The notes under the pieces: generated by a model | What the model was told of the DNA's origin: nothing | The model's database searches: none | What the model saw: the letters and a program-made list of their open reading frames with translations, nothing else | Program-made: the position numbers and the translations under genes | In this document: one piece after another, positions 38,144-46,303 of the stretch | Numbering within the stretch: position 1 is the stretch's first letter | Layout of the letters: each line of letters opens with the position of its first letter | Assembly (NCBI GenBank): GCA_947628815.1 | Contig: CANRBJ010000001.1 | Span: 1-64,000 of the forward strand | Source: an uncultured Clostridia bacterium | Lineage (GTDB): Bacteria > Bacillota > Clostridia > TANB77 > CAG-508 | DNA length: 64,000 bases | Direction: 5' to 3'

Positions 38144-39616
38144 TTATTTCATATTATCTATAACTTCTTTTACAATTTCTCTTTCATCAAATGGATATTT
38201 TATATGATTTACTTCTTGGTATGATTCATGCCCTTTTCCAGCAAGAACAATAATATCATTTTTATTTGCCATTTCAATTGCTACTTTAATTGCTTCTTTT
38301 CTATCTTCTATACAAGTATATTGCCCTTTAGTCTTTTTTATTCCTTCTTCAATATCAGAAATAATTGTAGATAATTCTTCTGTTCTTGGATTATCACCTG
38401 TAATAATTGTATAATCTGCTACTCTACCTGATACTTCTCCCATTAATGGACGTTTAATACGATCTCTATCTCCTCCACATCCAAATACACATATTACTCT
38501 TCCTCTTGTGTAAGATTTTACTGCTTTTAAAATTCCTTCTAAGCTTTCTGGAGTATGTGCATAGTCTATCATAATTGTTAAATCTTTTTTATTATCTACA
38601 AGTTCACTTCTTCCAGGTACTCTTACTTCTTCTAGCGCTTCCTTTATTTGCTCTGCATTTGCCCCAAGTTTTGTTGCAACACATATTGCAGCAAGAGAAT
38701 TATATACGCTAAATCTTCCTGGAATAGATGTTTTTACTCTTTCATTTTTATTATCGATTTTTACTTTAAAGTCTACATATGAATTTGTAATTGTAATGTC
38801 TTTTGCAAGTACATGGCAAAAGTTATCTATTCCATATACAGTTATTTGTGGTGTTTTGGCAATTTTTGCAACTTTTGCACCATAAACATCATCTGCATTT
38901 ACAAATCCTACTTTACACATATCAAATAATTTTAATTTTGAATTGAAATAGTCTTCCATATCTGGATGTTCATTTTTACTAATATGCTCTTGTGAAAAAT
39001 TAGTAAATACTCCAATATCAAAATCACAACCTAATACGCGGTTTAGTTTTAAACTTTGAGAAGATACCTCCATAACTACAGCATCTACCTTTTCTTCTAC
39101 CATTTGTGCAAATATCCTTTGTAATTTTATACTTTCTGGTGTAGTACGTACGCTCTTTTCTATTTTTTTATCCCCTATATATACAGCAATAGTTCCTATT
39201 AATCCTACTTTTTTTCCTTGCTTTTCTAATATTTTTTTAATCATAAAAGTAGTAGTAGTTTTTCCCTTTGTTCCTGTAATACCAATTAATGTGAATTTTT
39301 TAGATGGATTATCATAAAAATTACAAGCACATTTTGCAAGCGCAATTCTTGTATCTGGTACAACAATTAATGTAATATCTTCTGGTACGCTTATTTTTTT
39401 TAAATCCACATTTTCTTGCACCATAACTACTTTTGCTCCATTTTCTAAAGCATTTTCAATATATTCTATTCCATTGGTTTCATAGCCTTCAATTGCTACA
39501 AACATTCCATTTTCTTTTATATTTCTTGAATCAGAATCTACATTTGTAATATCTAAGTCTAGATTTCCTCTTGCTTTAATTCCTTCAATTCCTAATAAAA
39601 TTTCTTTTAAATTCAT
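38144..39616 (-). CDS. murE: UDP-MurNAc-tripeptide synthetase MurE (meso-DAP type)
   Basis: 490 aa. It has the ATP-binding GITGTKGKTTTTFMI (about 112-126), MEVSSQSLKLNRVLG, NFSQEHISKNEHPDMEDYF, DYAHTPESLEGIL, and the substrate-selecting motif GDNPRTEE. DNPR is associated with meso-diaminopimelate addition, matching dapF/dapL in this window. It is cytoplasmic. Spacing to spoVD is about 70 bp with no hairpin noted. Confidence 0.96.
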   Translation of the reverse strand: MNLKEILLGIEGIKARGNLDLDITNVDSDSRNIKENGMFVAIEGYETNGIEYIENALENGAKVVMVQENVDLKKISVPEDITLIVVPDTRIALAKCACNFYDNPSKKFTLIGITGTKGKTTTTFMIKKILEKQGKKVGLIGTIAVYIGDKKIEKSVRTTPESIKLQRIFAQMVEEKVDAVVMEVSSQSLKLNRVLGCDFDIGVFTNFSQEHISKNEHPDMEDYFNSKLKLFDMCKVGFVNADDVYGAKVAKIAKTPQITVYGIDNFCHVLAKDITITNSYVDFKVKIDNKNERVKTSIPGRFSVYNSLAAICVATKLGANAEQIKEALEEVRVPGRSELVDNKKDLTIMIDYAHTPESLEGILKAVKSYTRGRVICVFGCGGDRDRIKRPLMGEVSGRVADYTIITGDNPRTEELSTIISDIEEGIKKTKGQYTCIEDRKEAIKVAIEMANKNDIIVLAGKGHESYQEVNHIKYPFDEREIVKEVIDNMK

Positions 39617-39685
39617 GGTAACCTCCCATTTATAATTTTACACGATTATTATATAACTAAAAATTGAATTTGTATAGTTTTTTAC

Positions 39686-41683
39686 TTAAATTTCTACACT
39701 AATTTTTGAACCTTCTTTAACTTTTATTCCCGGTTTTGGTAGTTGCTCATTTATAATTATCTCTTCTTTTTTCATTTCTTTTGTTATTTCAACATTTGTT
39801 TCAAGTTCTAAACCAATTTCTTTTAAAGTTTTAGTTGCATCTTCTACATTCATTCCTCTTAATTCTGGAACTTCTACTTCTTCTACAATATCTCCTTCTT
39901 CTTGTTTATCCTTTTGAAGCTCTAAATATGGTAATACCTCAGCTAAAATTTGACCACCTACTGGTGCTGCAACAGCACCTCCTTGGTGTCCCCCCTCACC
40001 TGTTGGATTATATAATGTAACAAGAACCACTACTTCGGGGTCAGAAATTGGTGCTACACCTACAAATGATGTTACATATTTATTTGTATTAACACCATCT
40101 TCTGAAGTTCCTGTTTTTCCTCCTACTCTAAAACCTTTTACTGCAGCATTTTTCCCTGTACCTTCTGCAACAACGCTTTCCATCATACTTAAAACGTCTT
40201 TTGCTGTTTGTTCACTAATTATTCTTCCTTCCTCTTGTGGAGCATTTTCTTGTATTTCTCCTGTTTTAGTATCTATAATTTGCTTTACAACTCTCGGTTT
40301 CATTTTTACACCATTGTTTGCAATTGCAGAAACTGCTGTTACCATTTGTAACGGAGTAACTTCAAACCTTTGCCCAAATGCAATTGTTGCAAGTTCTACT
40401 GGTCCCACTTTATCTTCTTTTAGGAAAATACCTTTAGCTTCACCAGGAAGTTCAATACCAGTTTTAGCAAGAAAACCAAATTTATTTAGGTATTCATAGT
40501 ATTTACTAACACCTATTTTTTGACCAAGTCCAATAAACACAGGGTTACAAGAATTCATTAATGCTTGCCTTAGTGATTGTGAACCATGTGGCCTATAATA
40601 TCTCCAACATTTTATACGAACACCTGCTATTTCTATTCCTCCAGTACAGCAAAATTCTCCTTCTTTATCTATAGTTGTAATTCCTTCCTCTAGTGCCGCT
40701 GAGGATGTAACTAATTTAAAAGTAGAACCTGGTTCATATGTATCTGCAATTGCTTTATTTCTCCACATAGCTTGAAGCTCATTTGAACGTTCTGTTGCAG
40801 TTAAACTTTCCCAATTTGCTTTTACTTCTTCATTTACAATTTCATAAGGCTCATTTAGGTTATATGATGGGTATGTTGCCATAGCTAAAATATCTCCTGT
40901 CTTTGGTTTCATTATAACTACATTGCCACCATCTGTACATATATTATCAATGCATGCTTCTTTTAGATGTTTATCTACAATAGATTGAATTGTCATATCA
41001 ATTGAAACTACTATATCTTTTCCGTCCACAGCTGCAACATAATCTTCACCTTCTTTTCCAATTTCTCCACCTTTTGCATCAGTAACACGTATAATTTTTC
41101 CTTGACTTCCCTTTAAAATTTCCTCATATTTTGCTTCTATTCCATCTAACCCTTGATTATCGCTACCACAAAATCCAATAAAATGGGAGGCGAGCTCATT
41201 ATTTGGATAATATCTTTTCGTATCTTCATCTATGTTTATACCACTTATTATATTATTTTCTTTCATCCAAATACGCAATTTATCTGTTTTTTCCTTATCT
41301 ACCTTTTTTACTATTGTTTCAATTGAACTTTTCTTTTTTACTTTCTTTAACGCTGTTTCATAATCTAAACCAAAAATATCACTAAATGCTCTTGCTACTT
41401 TTTCTTTATTTTCTTCTTTAATATTAACAGGATTAACACTTACAATTTCAACAGTTGCACTTACAGCTAGTATGTTTTTTCCTGTTGCATCATATATTGT
41501 TCCTCGTTTTGGGTTTATTTTTCTATCTAATGACTGCTGTTTATATGCCATTGCTTTTAATTCTTCCCCTTGAATGAATTGAATGTATCCAATTCGAACT
41601 GCCAGCAATGATAGTATGAGAAAGCTTATAAATAGCATATACATTATTCTCTTTTTTCGGCTAATATTCAAATTATTTAACAT
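39686..41683 (-). CDS. spoVD: Penicillin-binding protein, SpoVD/FtsI class B transpeptidase
   Basis: 665 aa: one N-terminal membrane anchor (about 12-32), a PBP dimer domain, and a transpeptidase with EPGSTFKLVTSSAAL (SxxK), MNSCNPVF (SxN) and VGGKTGTSED (KTG). It ends in one PASTA domain (VEVPELRGMNVEDATKTL, then PKPGIKVKEGS). The single PASTA and dcw position fit SpoVD, though a vegetative FtsI role is possible. The Shine-Dalgarno AAAGGTGA lies inside the 3' arm of a strong hairpin directly before the ATG, suggesting translational or terminational control. Confidence 0.92.
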   Translation of the reverse strand: MLNNLNISRKKRIMYMLFISFLILSLLAVRIGYIQFIQGEELKAMAYKQQSLDRKINPKRGTIYDATGKNILAVSATVEIVSVNPVNIKEENKEKVARAFSDIFGLDYETALKKVKKKSSIETIVKKVDKEKTDKLRIWMKENNIISGINIDEDTKRYYPNNELASHFIGFCGSDNQGLDGIEAKYEEILKGSQGKIIRVTDAKGGEIGKEGEDYVAAVDGKDIVVSIDMTIQSIVDKHLKEACIDNICTDGGNVVIMKPKTGDILAMATYPSYNLNEPYEIVNEEVKANWESLTATERSNELQAMWRNKAIADTYEPGSTFKLVTSSAALEEGITTIDKEGEFCCTGGIEIAGVRIKCWRYYRPHGSQSLRQALMNSCNPVFIGLGQKIGVSKYYEYLNKFGFLAKTGIELPGEAKGIFLKEDKVGPVELATIAFGQRFEVTPLQMVTAVSAIANNGVKMKPRVVKQIIDTKTGEIQENAPQEEGRIISEQTAKDVLSMMESVVAEGTGKNAAVKGFRVGGKTGTSEDGVNTNKYVTSFVGVAPISDPEVVVLVTLYNPTGEGGHQGGAVAAPVGGQILAEVLPYLELQKDKQEEGDIVEEVEVPELRGMNVEDATKTLKEIGLELETNVEITKEMKKEEIIINEQLPKPGIKVKEGSKISVEI

Positions 41684-41734
41684 AAAAAAATCACCTTTTC
41701 TTCTATATAATTATATAGAAAAAGGTGATTTTTT
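41684..41734 (-). promoter_or_regulatory. Hairpin occluding the spoVD ribosome-binding site
   Basis: The stem pairs AAAAAATCACCTTTTTC with its near complement across a TATATA-rich top. The AAAGGTGA Shine-Dalgarno of spoVD (about 41691-41698) is in the 3' arm, immediately followed by a T run and then the ATG. It looks both like a rho-independent terminator after ftsL and like a ribosome-site sequestering structure. Confidence 0.75.
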
Positions 41735-41773
41735 ATTACTATATCTCGTGTATTTCAATAATAAAAACAATGC

Positions 41774-42313
41774 TTATTTTTTATATGTCTTTCCTGTTAT
41801 AAAATTAATAATTTTTTGAAACCAGTTTGTATTATCTTCCTTAATTATTTCTTCGGTTGCTGGTTGAATGTAATCTTGCTTTGGAAGGCTGACATATGCC
41901 TTTTGTGATGATTCTAGTTTTTGCATTCCTAACATTTCTCTTGCTGATTGCTCTATCGCTTTTAAATTAAGATTATTTTCTATGTTTACTTCTAATTGTT
42001 CATTTTCTTTTTCAATTTGTGCTAAGTTACTTTTTAGTTTTTTTATTTGCGAAAATTTTTCGTTTATAACAGAATTTCGATAACTAATGGCAAATAATAT
42101 AGTAAATACAAGCACTAAATATATAATTACTTTTACTTGGCTTTTCTTTTTTGGCTTTACTTTTTGTTTTATTTTTTTCTTATTTTTTGTTTTAGTTTGT
42201 ACATTAGTCTTCCTTGCCGTGCTTTTTTTGGGATATTTTTTTCTAATTGGTTCATATTCTGGTTGTAATTTCCTAGGACTTGTTTCATACTGATATCTGT
42301 TATTATATGCCAT
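41774..42313 (-). CDS. ftsL: FtsL/DivIC-like septum protein
   Basis: 179 aa: a long basic cytoplasmic start (many Lys, about 1-60), one membrane helix (VIIYLVLVFTILFAISYR, about 62-80), and an external coiled coil (FSQIKKLKSNLAQIEKENEQL). Position between rsmH and spoVD is that of ftsL. The C-terminal ARE-MLGM segment is also DivIC-like. It acts in divisome assembly. The identity is by context and topology more than sequence. Confidence 0.82.
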   Translation of the reverse strand: MAYNNRYQYETSPRKLQPEYEPIRKKYPKKSTARKTNVQTKTKNKKKIKQKVKPKKKSQVKVIIYLVLVFTILFAISYRNSVINEKFSQIKKLKSNLAQIEKENEQLEVNIENNLNLKAIEQSAREMLGMQKLESSQKAYVSLPKQDYIQPATEEIIKEDNTNWFQKIINFITGKTYKK

Positions 42314-42333
42314 TGTTATCTCACCTCCTTATT

Positions 42334-43267
42334 TTATAGCTTTTCTAATATTCGTAATTTTGCACTTTTTGATCTTGTATTTTCTTGTTCTTCTTTAGTT
42401 GTTGCTTCTATTGGTTTTTTATTAATAATTTTTGCTATTTTTTTGCTACCACATACGCAATATGGTAAATCTTTTGGACATGTACATTTTCCGTGTCGCT
42501 TCTGTATATGCTTTTTTTACTGCTCTATCTTCTAATGAATGGAAAGTAATTATGCATAACCTACCACCTGCTTTTAAACTTTGTATTGCATTTTTTACTG
42601 TATTATATAATGGTTCTATTTCATTGTTTACTTCTATTCTTATTGCTTGAAATGTACGTTTTGCAGGATGACCTGCTTTTTTATCGTAATAAGGAACTGC
42701 TTTTTTTATAATATCTACTAATTCTTTTGTTGTTTGAATTTCTTTTTGTTTTCTTGCTTCTATTATTTTTTTCGCAATTTGCCTTGAAAATTTTTCTTCT
42801 CCATATTCATATATTATTCTTGCAAGTTCTTCTTCCTTATAAGTGTTTACTACGTCTTTTGCAGTCAGTTCTTGCATTTGATCCATCCTCATATCAAGAT
42901 TTGAATCTAGCATATAACTAAACCCTCTTTCTTGTGTATCTATTTGATATGAAGATACTCCTAGGTCCAATAGAATTCCATTTACTTCATGAATTTCTAA
43001 GTCATCTAGGATTTGTTTTATATCATCATGGTTTCCATGTATGTATTTTACATTTTTATATTCTTGTAACCTGTTTTTTGCTACTTCTAGTGCATCTGTA
43101 TCTCTATCTATTCCAATTAGCATTCCTTTAGGTGATAGTCTTTTTACTATTTCTTTACTATGACCTGCTCCTCCTAATGTTCCATCTACATAAATACCAT
43201 CTGGACTTATATTTAGACCTTGTATGCATTCTTCTAATAATACAGGTTTATGGTTAAATTCTAACAT
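42334..43267 (-). CDS. rsmH: 16S rRNA (cytosine(1402)-N4)-methyltransferase RsmH, with +1 recoding at CGG
   Basis: Family motifs: FNHKPVLLEECIQGLNISPDG, DGTLGGAGHSKEIVKRL, GILLDLGVSSYQIDTQERGFSY, HPAKRTFQAIRIEVNNEI and ITFHSLEDRAVKKAY. The zero frame then reads ACA-CGG-AAA and ends 14 codons later. Reading C-GGA as Gly gives GKCTCPKDLPYCVCG, then a basic stretch and NTRSKSAKLRILEKL, the normal Cys-containing clostridial C-terminus. Full length is 310 aa. It is downstream of mraZ across an unusual repeat-rich intergenic region. Confidence 0.94.
42490..42493 (-). other. CGGA +1 recoding site (rsmH, codon 259)
   Basis: Coding-strand context ACA-CGG-AAA; +1 reading GGA-AAA-TGT-ACA-TGT restores the CxC...CVCG tail. 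Confidence 0.9.
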
Positions 43268-43294
43268 ATATTCCTCTTTTTGTTGTTTTAAGCA

Positions 43295-43327
43295 AACAGT
43301 TGGTACTTTTTGAAAATACCAACTGTT
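43295..43327 (-). promoter_or_regulatory. Hairpin in the rsmH leader
   Basis: An 11-bp perfect stem AACAGTTGGTA / TACCAACTGTT with an 11-nt loop, 28 bp upstream of rsmH. There is no T tract after it on the minus strand, so it is more likely an mRNA stability or attenuation element. Confidence 0.6.
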
Positions 43328-43346
43328 GCATATATTTTTATTTTTT

Positions 43347-43600
43347 TCTTTTGTTTAGAAATTCATATGTGTTTTTATTTTTATAATACTTATCTTTGGT
43401 TTTTATTAAAATTTTAAGTTCTTTTGTTTGCATAATTTTTTTGCTTTTGTTAATTTGAATTTTATCTTTTGTACTTTAATATTTTATCTTTTGTGTTTCC
43501 ATTTCTTTTGTACTTAAACGTTTTATCTTTTGTTACTTTTTTCTTTTGTATTTTTAGTTTTAATCTTTTGTTTCTTAATAATTTAAATTTTTTCTTTTGT
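43347..43600 (-). repeat. Array of ten CTTTTGT repeats, about 22-bp period
   Basis: In the 356-bp gap between mraZ and rsmH the 8-mer TCTTTTGT (ACAAAAGA on the transcribed strand) starts at 43347, 43420, 43465, 43487, 43504, 43526, 43542, 43564 and 43593, plus a GCTTTTGT at 43443. Steps are mostly 22-23 bp, with two at 16-17. Several copies share a longer unit close to TACAAAAGATAAAA. No open reading frame lies here. It may be a binding array spaced at two helical turns or a degenerate tandem repeat in the mRNA. Confidence 0.8.
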
Positions 43601-43623
43601 GTTATATATAAACTTTTTCAAGA

Positions 43624-44055
43624 TTATATGCCAAGCATTGTCATATTTTCTGCAATCTCATCTGCTGATATGTTTTCGTCACTACTATAGTTTTGCCATT
43701 TGTCTCTGTTCCATATTTCTAATCTTGTTCCTACTCCTATAATAACTATTTCTTTATCAAGCTCCGCATGTTCTCTTAAGTTTGCAGGTATTAGGAAACG
43801 CCCTTGTTTATCTATATCACATTCTACAGCCCCTGATAAAAAGAATCTTACGAAGTTTCTTGCATTTTTCTGTGCTAGTGGTAATGCTTTTAGTTTTTCT
43901 TCAAAGTTTGCCCATTCTGTTTGTGAATACGCAAATAAACATCCGTCAAGTCCTTTAGTAATAATAAACTTATCACCGATGTCCTCTCGAAGTTTAGCTG
44001 GCATAATTACTCTGCCTTTAGCATCTACATTATGCTCGTATTCACCTATAAACAC
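43624..44055 (-). CDS. mraZ: Transcriptional regulator MraZ
   Basis: 143 aa with two SpoVT/AbrB-like domains: [21 protein letters not shown] and [20 protein letters not shown]. MraZ binds direct repeats in its own promoter and represses or tunes the dcw cluster; three candidate boxes with a 10-bp period lie just upstream. It is the first gene of the cluster. Confidence 0.95.
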   Translation of the reverse strand: MFIGEYEHNVDAKGRVIMPAKLREDIGDKFIITKGLDGCLFAYSQTEWANFEEKLKALPLAQKNARNFVRFFLSGAVECDIDKQGRFLIPANLREHAELDKEIVIIGVGTRLEIWNRDKWQNYSSDENISADEIAENMTMLGI

Positions 44056-44081
44056 TTAGGTTCACCTCTCTCCCTTTTTGA

Positions 44082-44108
44082 ACCACTTTCTACCACTTCG
44101 TACCACTT
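44082..44108 (-). promoter_or_regulatory. MraZ-box direct repeats
   Basis: Three AAGTGGT copies on the minus strand (complements at 44082-44088, 44092-44098 and 44102-44108) spaced exactly 10 bp, upstream of mraZ. MraZ boxes in other bacteria are short direct repeats with this spacing, so autoregulation is very likely. Confidence 0.85.
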
Positions 44109-44115
44109 CACCTAA

Positions 44116-44144
44116 ATTTTAATATAACTTTTGGGAATTTGCAA
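44116..44144 (-). promoter_or_regulatory. Promoter of the mraZ/dcw cluster
   Basis: Minus-strand TTGCAA (44139-44144), 17-bp spacer, TAAAAT (44116-44121). The MraZ boxes lie directly downstream of the -10. Confidence 0.65.
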
Positions 44145-44273
44145 GTGTTTTTTTAAAAAAGTTTAAATTTTTTTTAATAACTAGGTGAAACTGCATGTCC
44201 GAGTGTCAGCCCCCTTGTATTTATTATTCTTATTTGATATAATAGCTTTATTGTAATATAAGGAGATTTTGTT

Positions 44274-44847
44274 ATGTATAATTTAGTAGTTTTTGCTTCA
44301 CGGAAGTGGTACAACACTTGAAAGTATAATCAATGCAATTAAAAATAAAGAACTAAATGCTAGAATTTGTTTAGTGGTGTCTAATAACCCTAATGCATTT
44401 GCACTACAAAGAGCAAAACTTCATAATATAGATACTTATTTAATTAATAGTAAAGTTTTAGAACAAATGGATATAGAACTTGATAGTGTTTTACAGAATT
44501 ATGATATTGATTTAATTGTTCTTGCTGGCTTTTTAAAAATGATTGGTAATCGTTTACTTACAAAATATCGAATTATTAATACTCATCCATCTTTACTTCC
44601 TAAATTTGGTGGGCCTGGTATGTATGGGATGAAGGTTCATCGTGCTGTATGGGAAAATAAGGAAGAATTTACTGGTCCTACTATTCATTTTGTAAATAAT
44701 GAGTATGATAAAGGGAATATTATTATTCAGACAAAAATTCAAGTGCATAATAGTGATACTCCTGAAACAATTAGTGCAAAAGTTCAAGCTATTGAAAAAA
44801 TTCAGCTTGTTGAAACTTTGAAAAAGTTTGTAAATGGTGAATTGTGA
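44274..44847 (+). CDS. purN: Phosphoribosylglycinamide formyltransferase PurN, with +1 recoding at CGG
   Basis: ATG 44274 with AGGAG 8 nt upstream. Codons 1-9 read MYNLVVFAS, then CGG; the zero frame stops a few codons later. Reading C-GGA as Gly gives GSGTTLESIINAIKNKELNA, the PurN start in which the SGSGT loop is conserved. Later come LAGFLKMIGNRLL, NTHPSLLPKFGGPGMYG and HFVNNEYDKGNII. Full length is 190 aa. The conserved Gly at the site supports Gly, not Arg, as the inserted residue. It is on the opposite strand to most recoded genes, and is followed by a terminator and convergent to purD. Confidence 0.95.
44301..44304 (+). other. CGGA +1 recoding site (purN, codon 10)
   Basis: Context TCA-CGG-AAG; +1 reading GGA-AGT-GGT-ACA gives S-G-S-G-T, the conserved phosphate-binding loop of PurN. 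Confidence 0.92.
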
Positions 44848-44877
44848 AAAAATAAATAGAGTAGTTTAGGTAGTTTT

Positions 44878-44908
44878 GTGGGAGATTTTAACCTCCCACT
44901 TTTTTTTA
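44878..44908 (+). terminator. Terminator after purN
   Basis: GTGGGAG / CTCCCAC stem with an 8-nt loop followed by eight or nine T. Confidence 0.85.
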
Positions 44909-44917
44909 ATTTTATTA

Positions 44918-46219
44918 TTAATGTACATATATTTTTCCAATATCTTTTCTATAGTCTAGTACTTTATCTACATTTTCTTCTATTACATCATATACTTTTT
45001 TTCTAATTTCTTCAAAATTGCTTCCTGCTAGCGTTATTGCAAATAGCCTAGAATTGCTAACAGAAGTATATGTATTCTCATCTATTTGTTTTGCATTTGC
45101 AAAATAGATTTTAACTCCTTGTTTTTTTACTTTTTCAGTATTAAGATTAAACACTATTGGCTCTTTACTTGACGTTATTGCATATTCTTTACTTACTATA
45201 TAAACTGTAAATGTATAGTTTGTGCTAAATTTGCAATTTTTTTCTGATAAGTTTCCATTTAGTATATTTTCTAATACTTCTATAAATGGTGTTTCTAGTG
45301 CATTTAATACATTAAGTGCTTCTGGATCTCCAAATCTTGCATTAAATTCTATGAATTTAATTCCTTGTTCTGTTTTAAAGAAACCTCCATATAATACTCC
45401 AGTAAATTCTTGGCTATCTTTGTTTAAATATGTTATTGTTTTTTTCATTAGATTAGCACATTTATTTATATCTTCATCAGTTAAAAATGGTAATAGTCCG
45501 TTTGGATAACTCATACATCCCATTCCACCTGTTCCTGGTCCTTTATCTTCTTCATATCTGTATGGATAATCAAACGTAATTGGCATTGGAACTACATTTT
45601 TTCCATCTGTTAAGCACATTAATGTAAATTCTGAACCTTCTATTTTATCTTGTACTATTACTTTTCCACTTTCTTCTAAACATGATTTTGCGTACTCATA
45701 CCCTTCTTGTTTTGTTTTAAAATGAATACCACCTACTTTTACACCTTTGCCTCCAGTTAAGCCTTCTGGTTTTACAACAAAATTTGTATCTATATATGTA
45801 TTCATTACTTCTTCTAGTTCGTTTATTGTTTCAATTCTTTTATTTTTTATAATAAATTCTGGTGCAAGATTTTCTACTATTTCTAAGGCATAGGTTTTAC
45901 TCCATTCAATTTTTGACCCCTTAGAAGTTGGTCCAAATACTTGTAACCCTAAGCTTTTTGCAAGGTCTATTAAACCATCTTGTAGTAAATTGTCGCTACT
46001 AACCACACATATTTCAATTTCTTCTTTTTGTATAAAGTTTTTAACAAGTTCTTTATCAAATGGCGAACCTATTATATAGCTTCCGCCTGAATTTTCTATT
46101 GCCTCGATAATTGATGGATTTTCATATGGTAATACTGAATATAAGATATATCCTTTACTAATAAATTCTGCAAGTACCGCTTCTCTTCCACCATTTCCTA
46201 ATAATAAACATTTTTTCAT
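44918..46219 (-). CDS. purD: Phosphoribosylamine-glycine ligase PurD
   Basis: 433 aa ATP-grasp enzyme. It has LLLGNGGREAVLAEF at the start, ATP-grasp segments FVVKPEGLTGGKGVKVGG and KIEGSEFTLMCLTDG, then DKGPGTGGMGCMSYPNGLLPF and FIEFNARFGDPEALNVLN. The N-terminus differs slightly from typical GNGGREHA. It acts just before the PurN step, and the two genes are convergent here rather than in a pur operon. Confidence 0.93.
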   Translation of the reverse strand: MKKCLLLGNGGREAVLAEFISKGYILYSVLPYENPSIIEAIENSGGSYIIGSPFDKELVKNFIQKEEIEICVVSSDNLLQDGLIDLAKSLGLQVFGPTSKGSKIEWSKTYALEIVENLAPEFIIKNKRIETINELEEVMNTYIDTNFVVKPEGLTGGKGVKVGGIHFKTKQEGYEYAKSCLEESGKVIVQDKIEGSEFTLMCLTDGKNVVPMPITFDYPYRYEEDKGPGTGGMGCMSYPNGLLPFLTDEDINKCANLMKKTITYLNKDSQEFTGVLYGGFFKTEQGIKFIEFNARFGDPEALNVLNALETPFIEVLENILNGNLSEKNCKFSTNYTFTVYIVSKEYAITSSKEPIVFNLNTEKVKKQGVKIYFANAKQIDENTYTSVSNSRLFAITLAGSNFEEIRKKVYDVIEENVDKVLDYRKDIGKIYVH

Positions 46220-46265
46220 TTAACTACCTCCGTTTTTTTTGATGAAAATATCATATTATTTATGT

Positions 46266-46295
46266 AAAAAAAAGTCAAGTTTTGCTTGACTTTTT
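46266..46295 (-). terminator. Terminator of the G5/3D-domain gene
   Basis: AAAAGTCAAG / CTTGACTTTT stem with a 5-nt loop. On the minus strand it is followed by T residues (the A run 46266-46271 on +). Confidence 0.75.
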
Positions 46296-46303
46296 CTTCT
46301 ATT

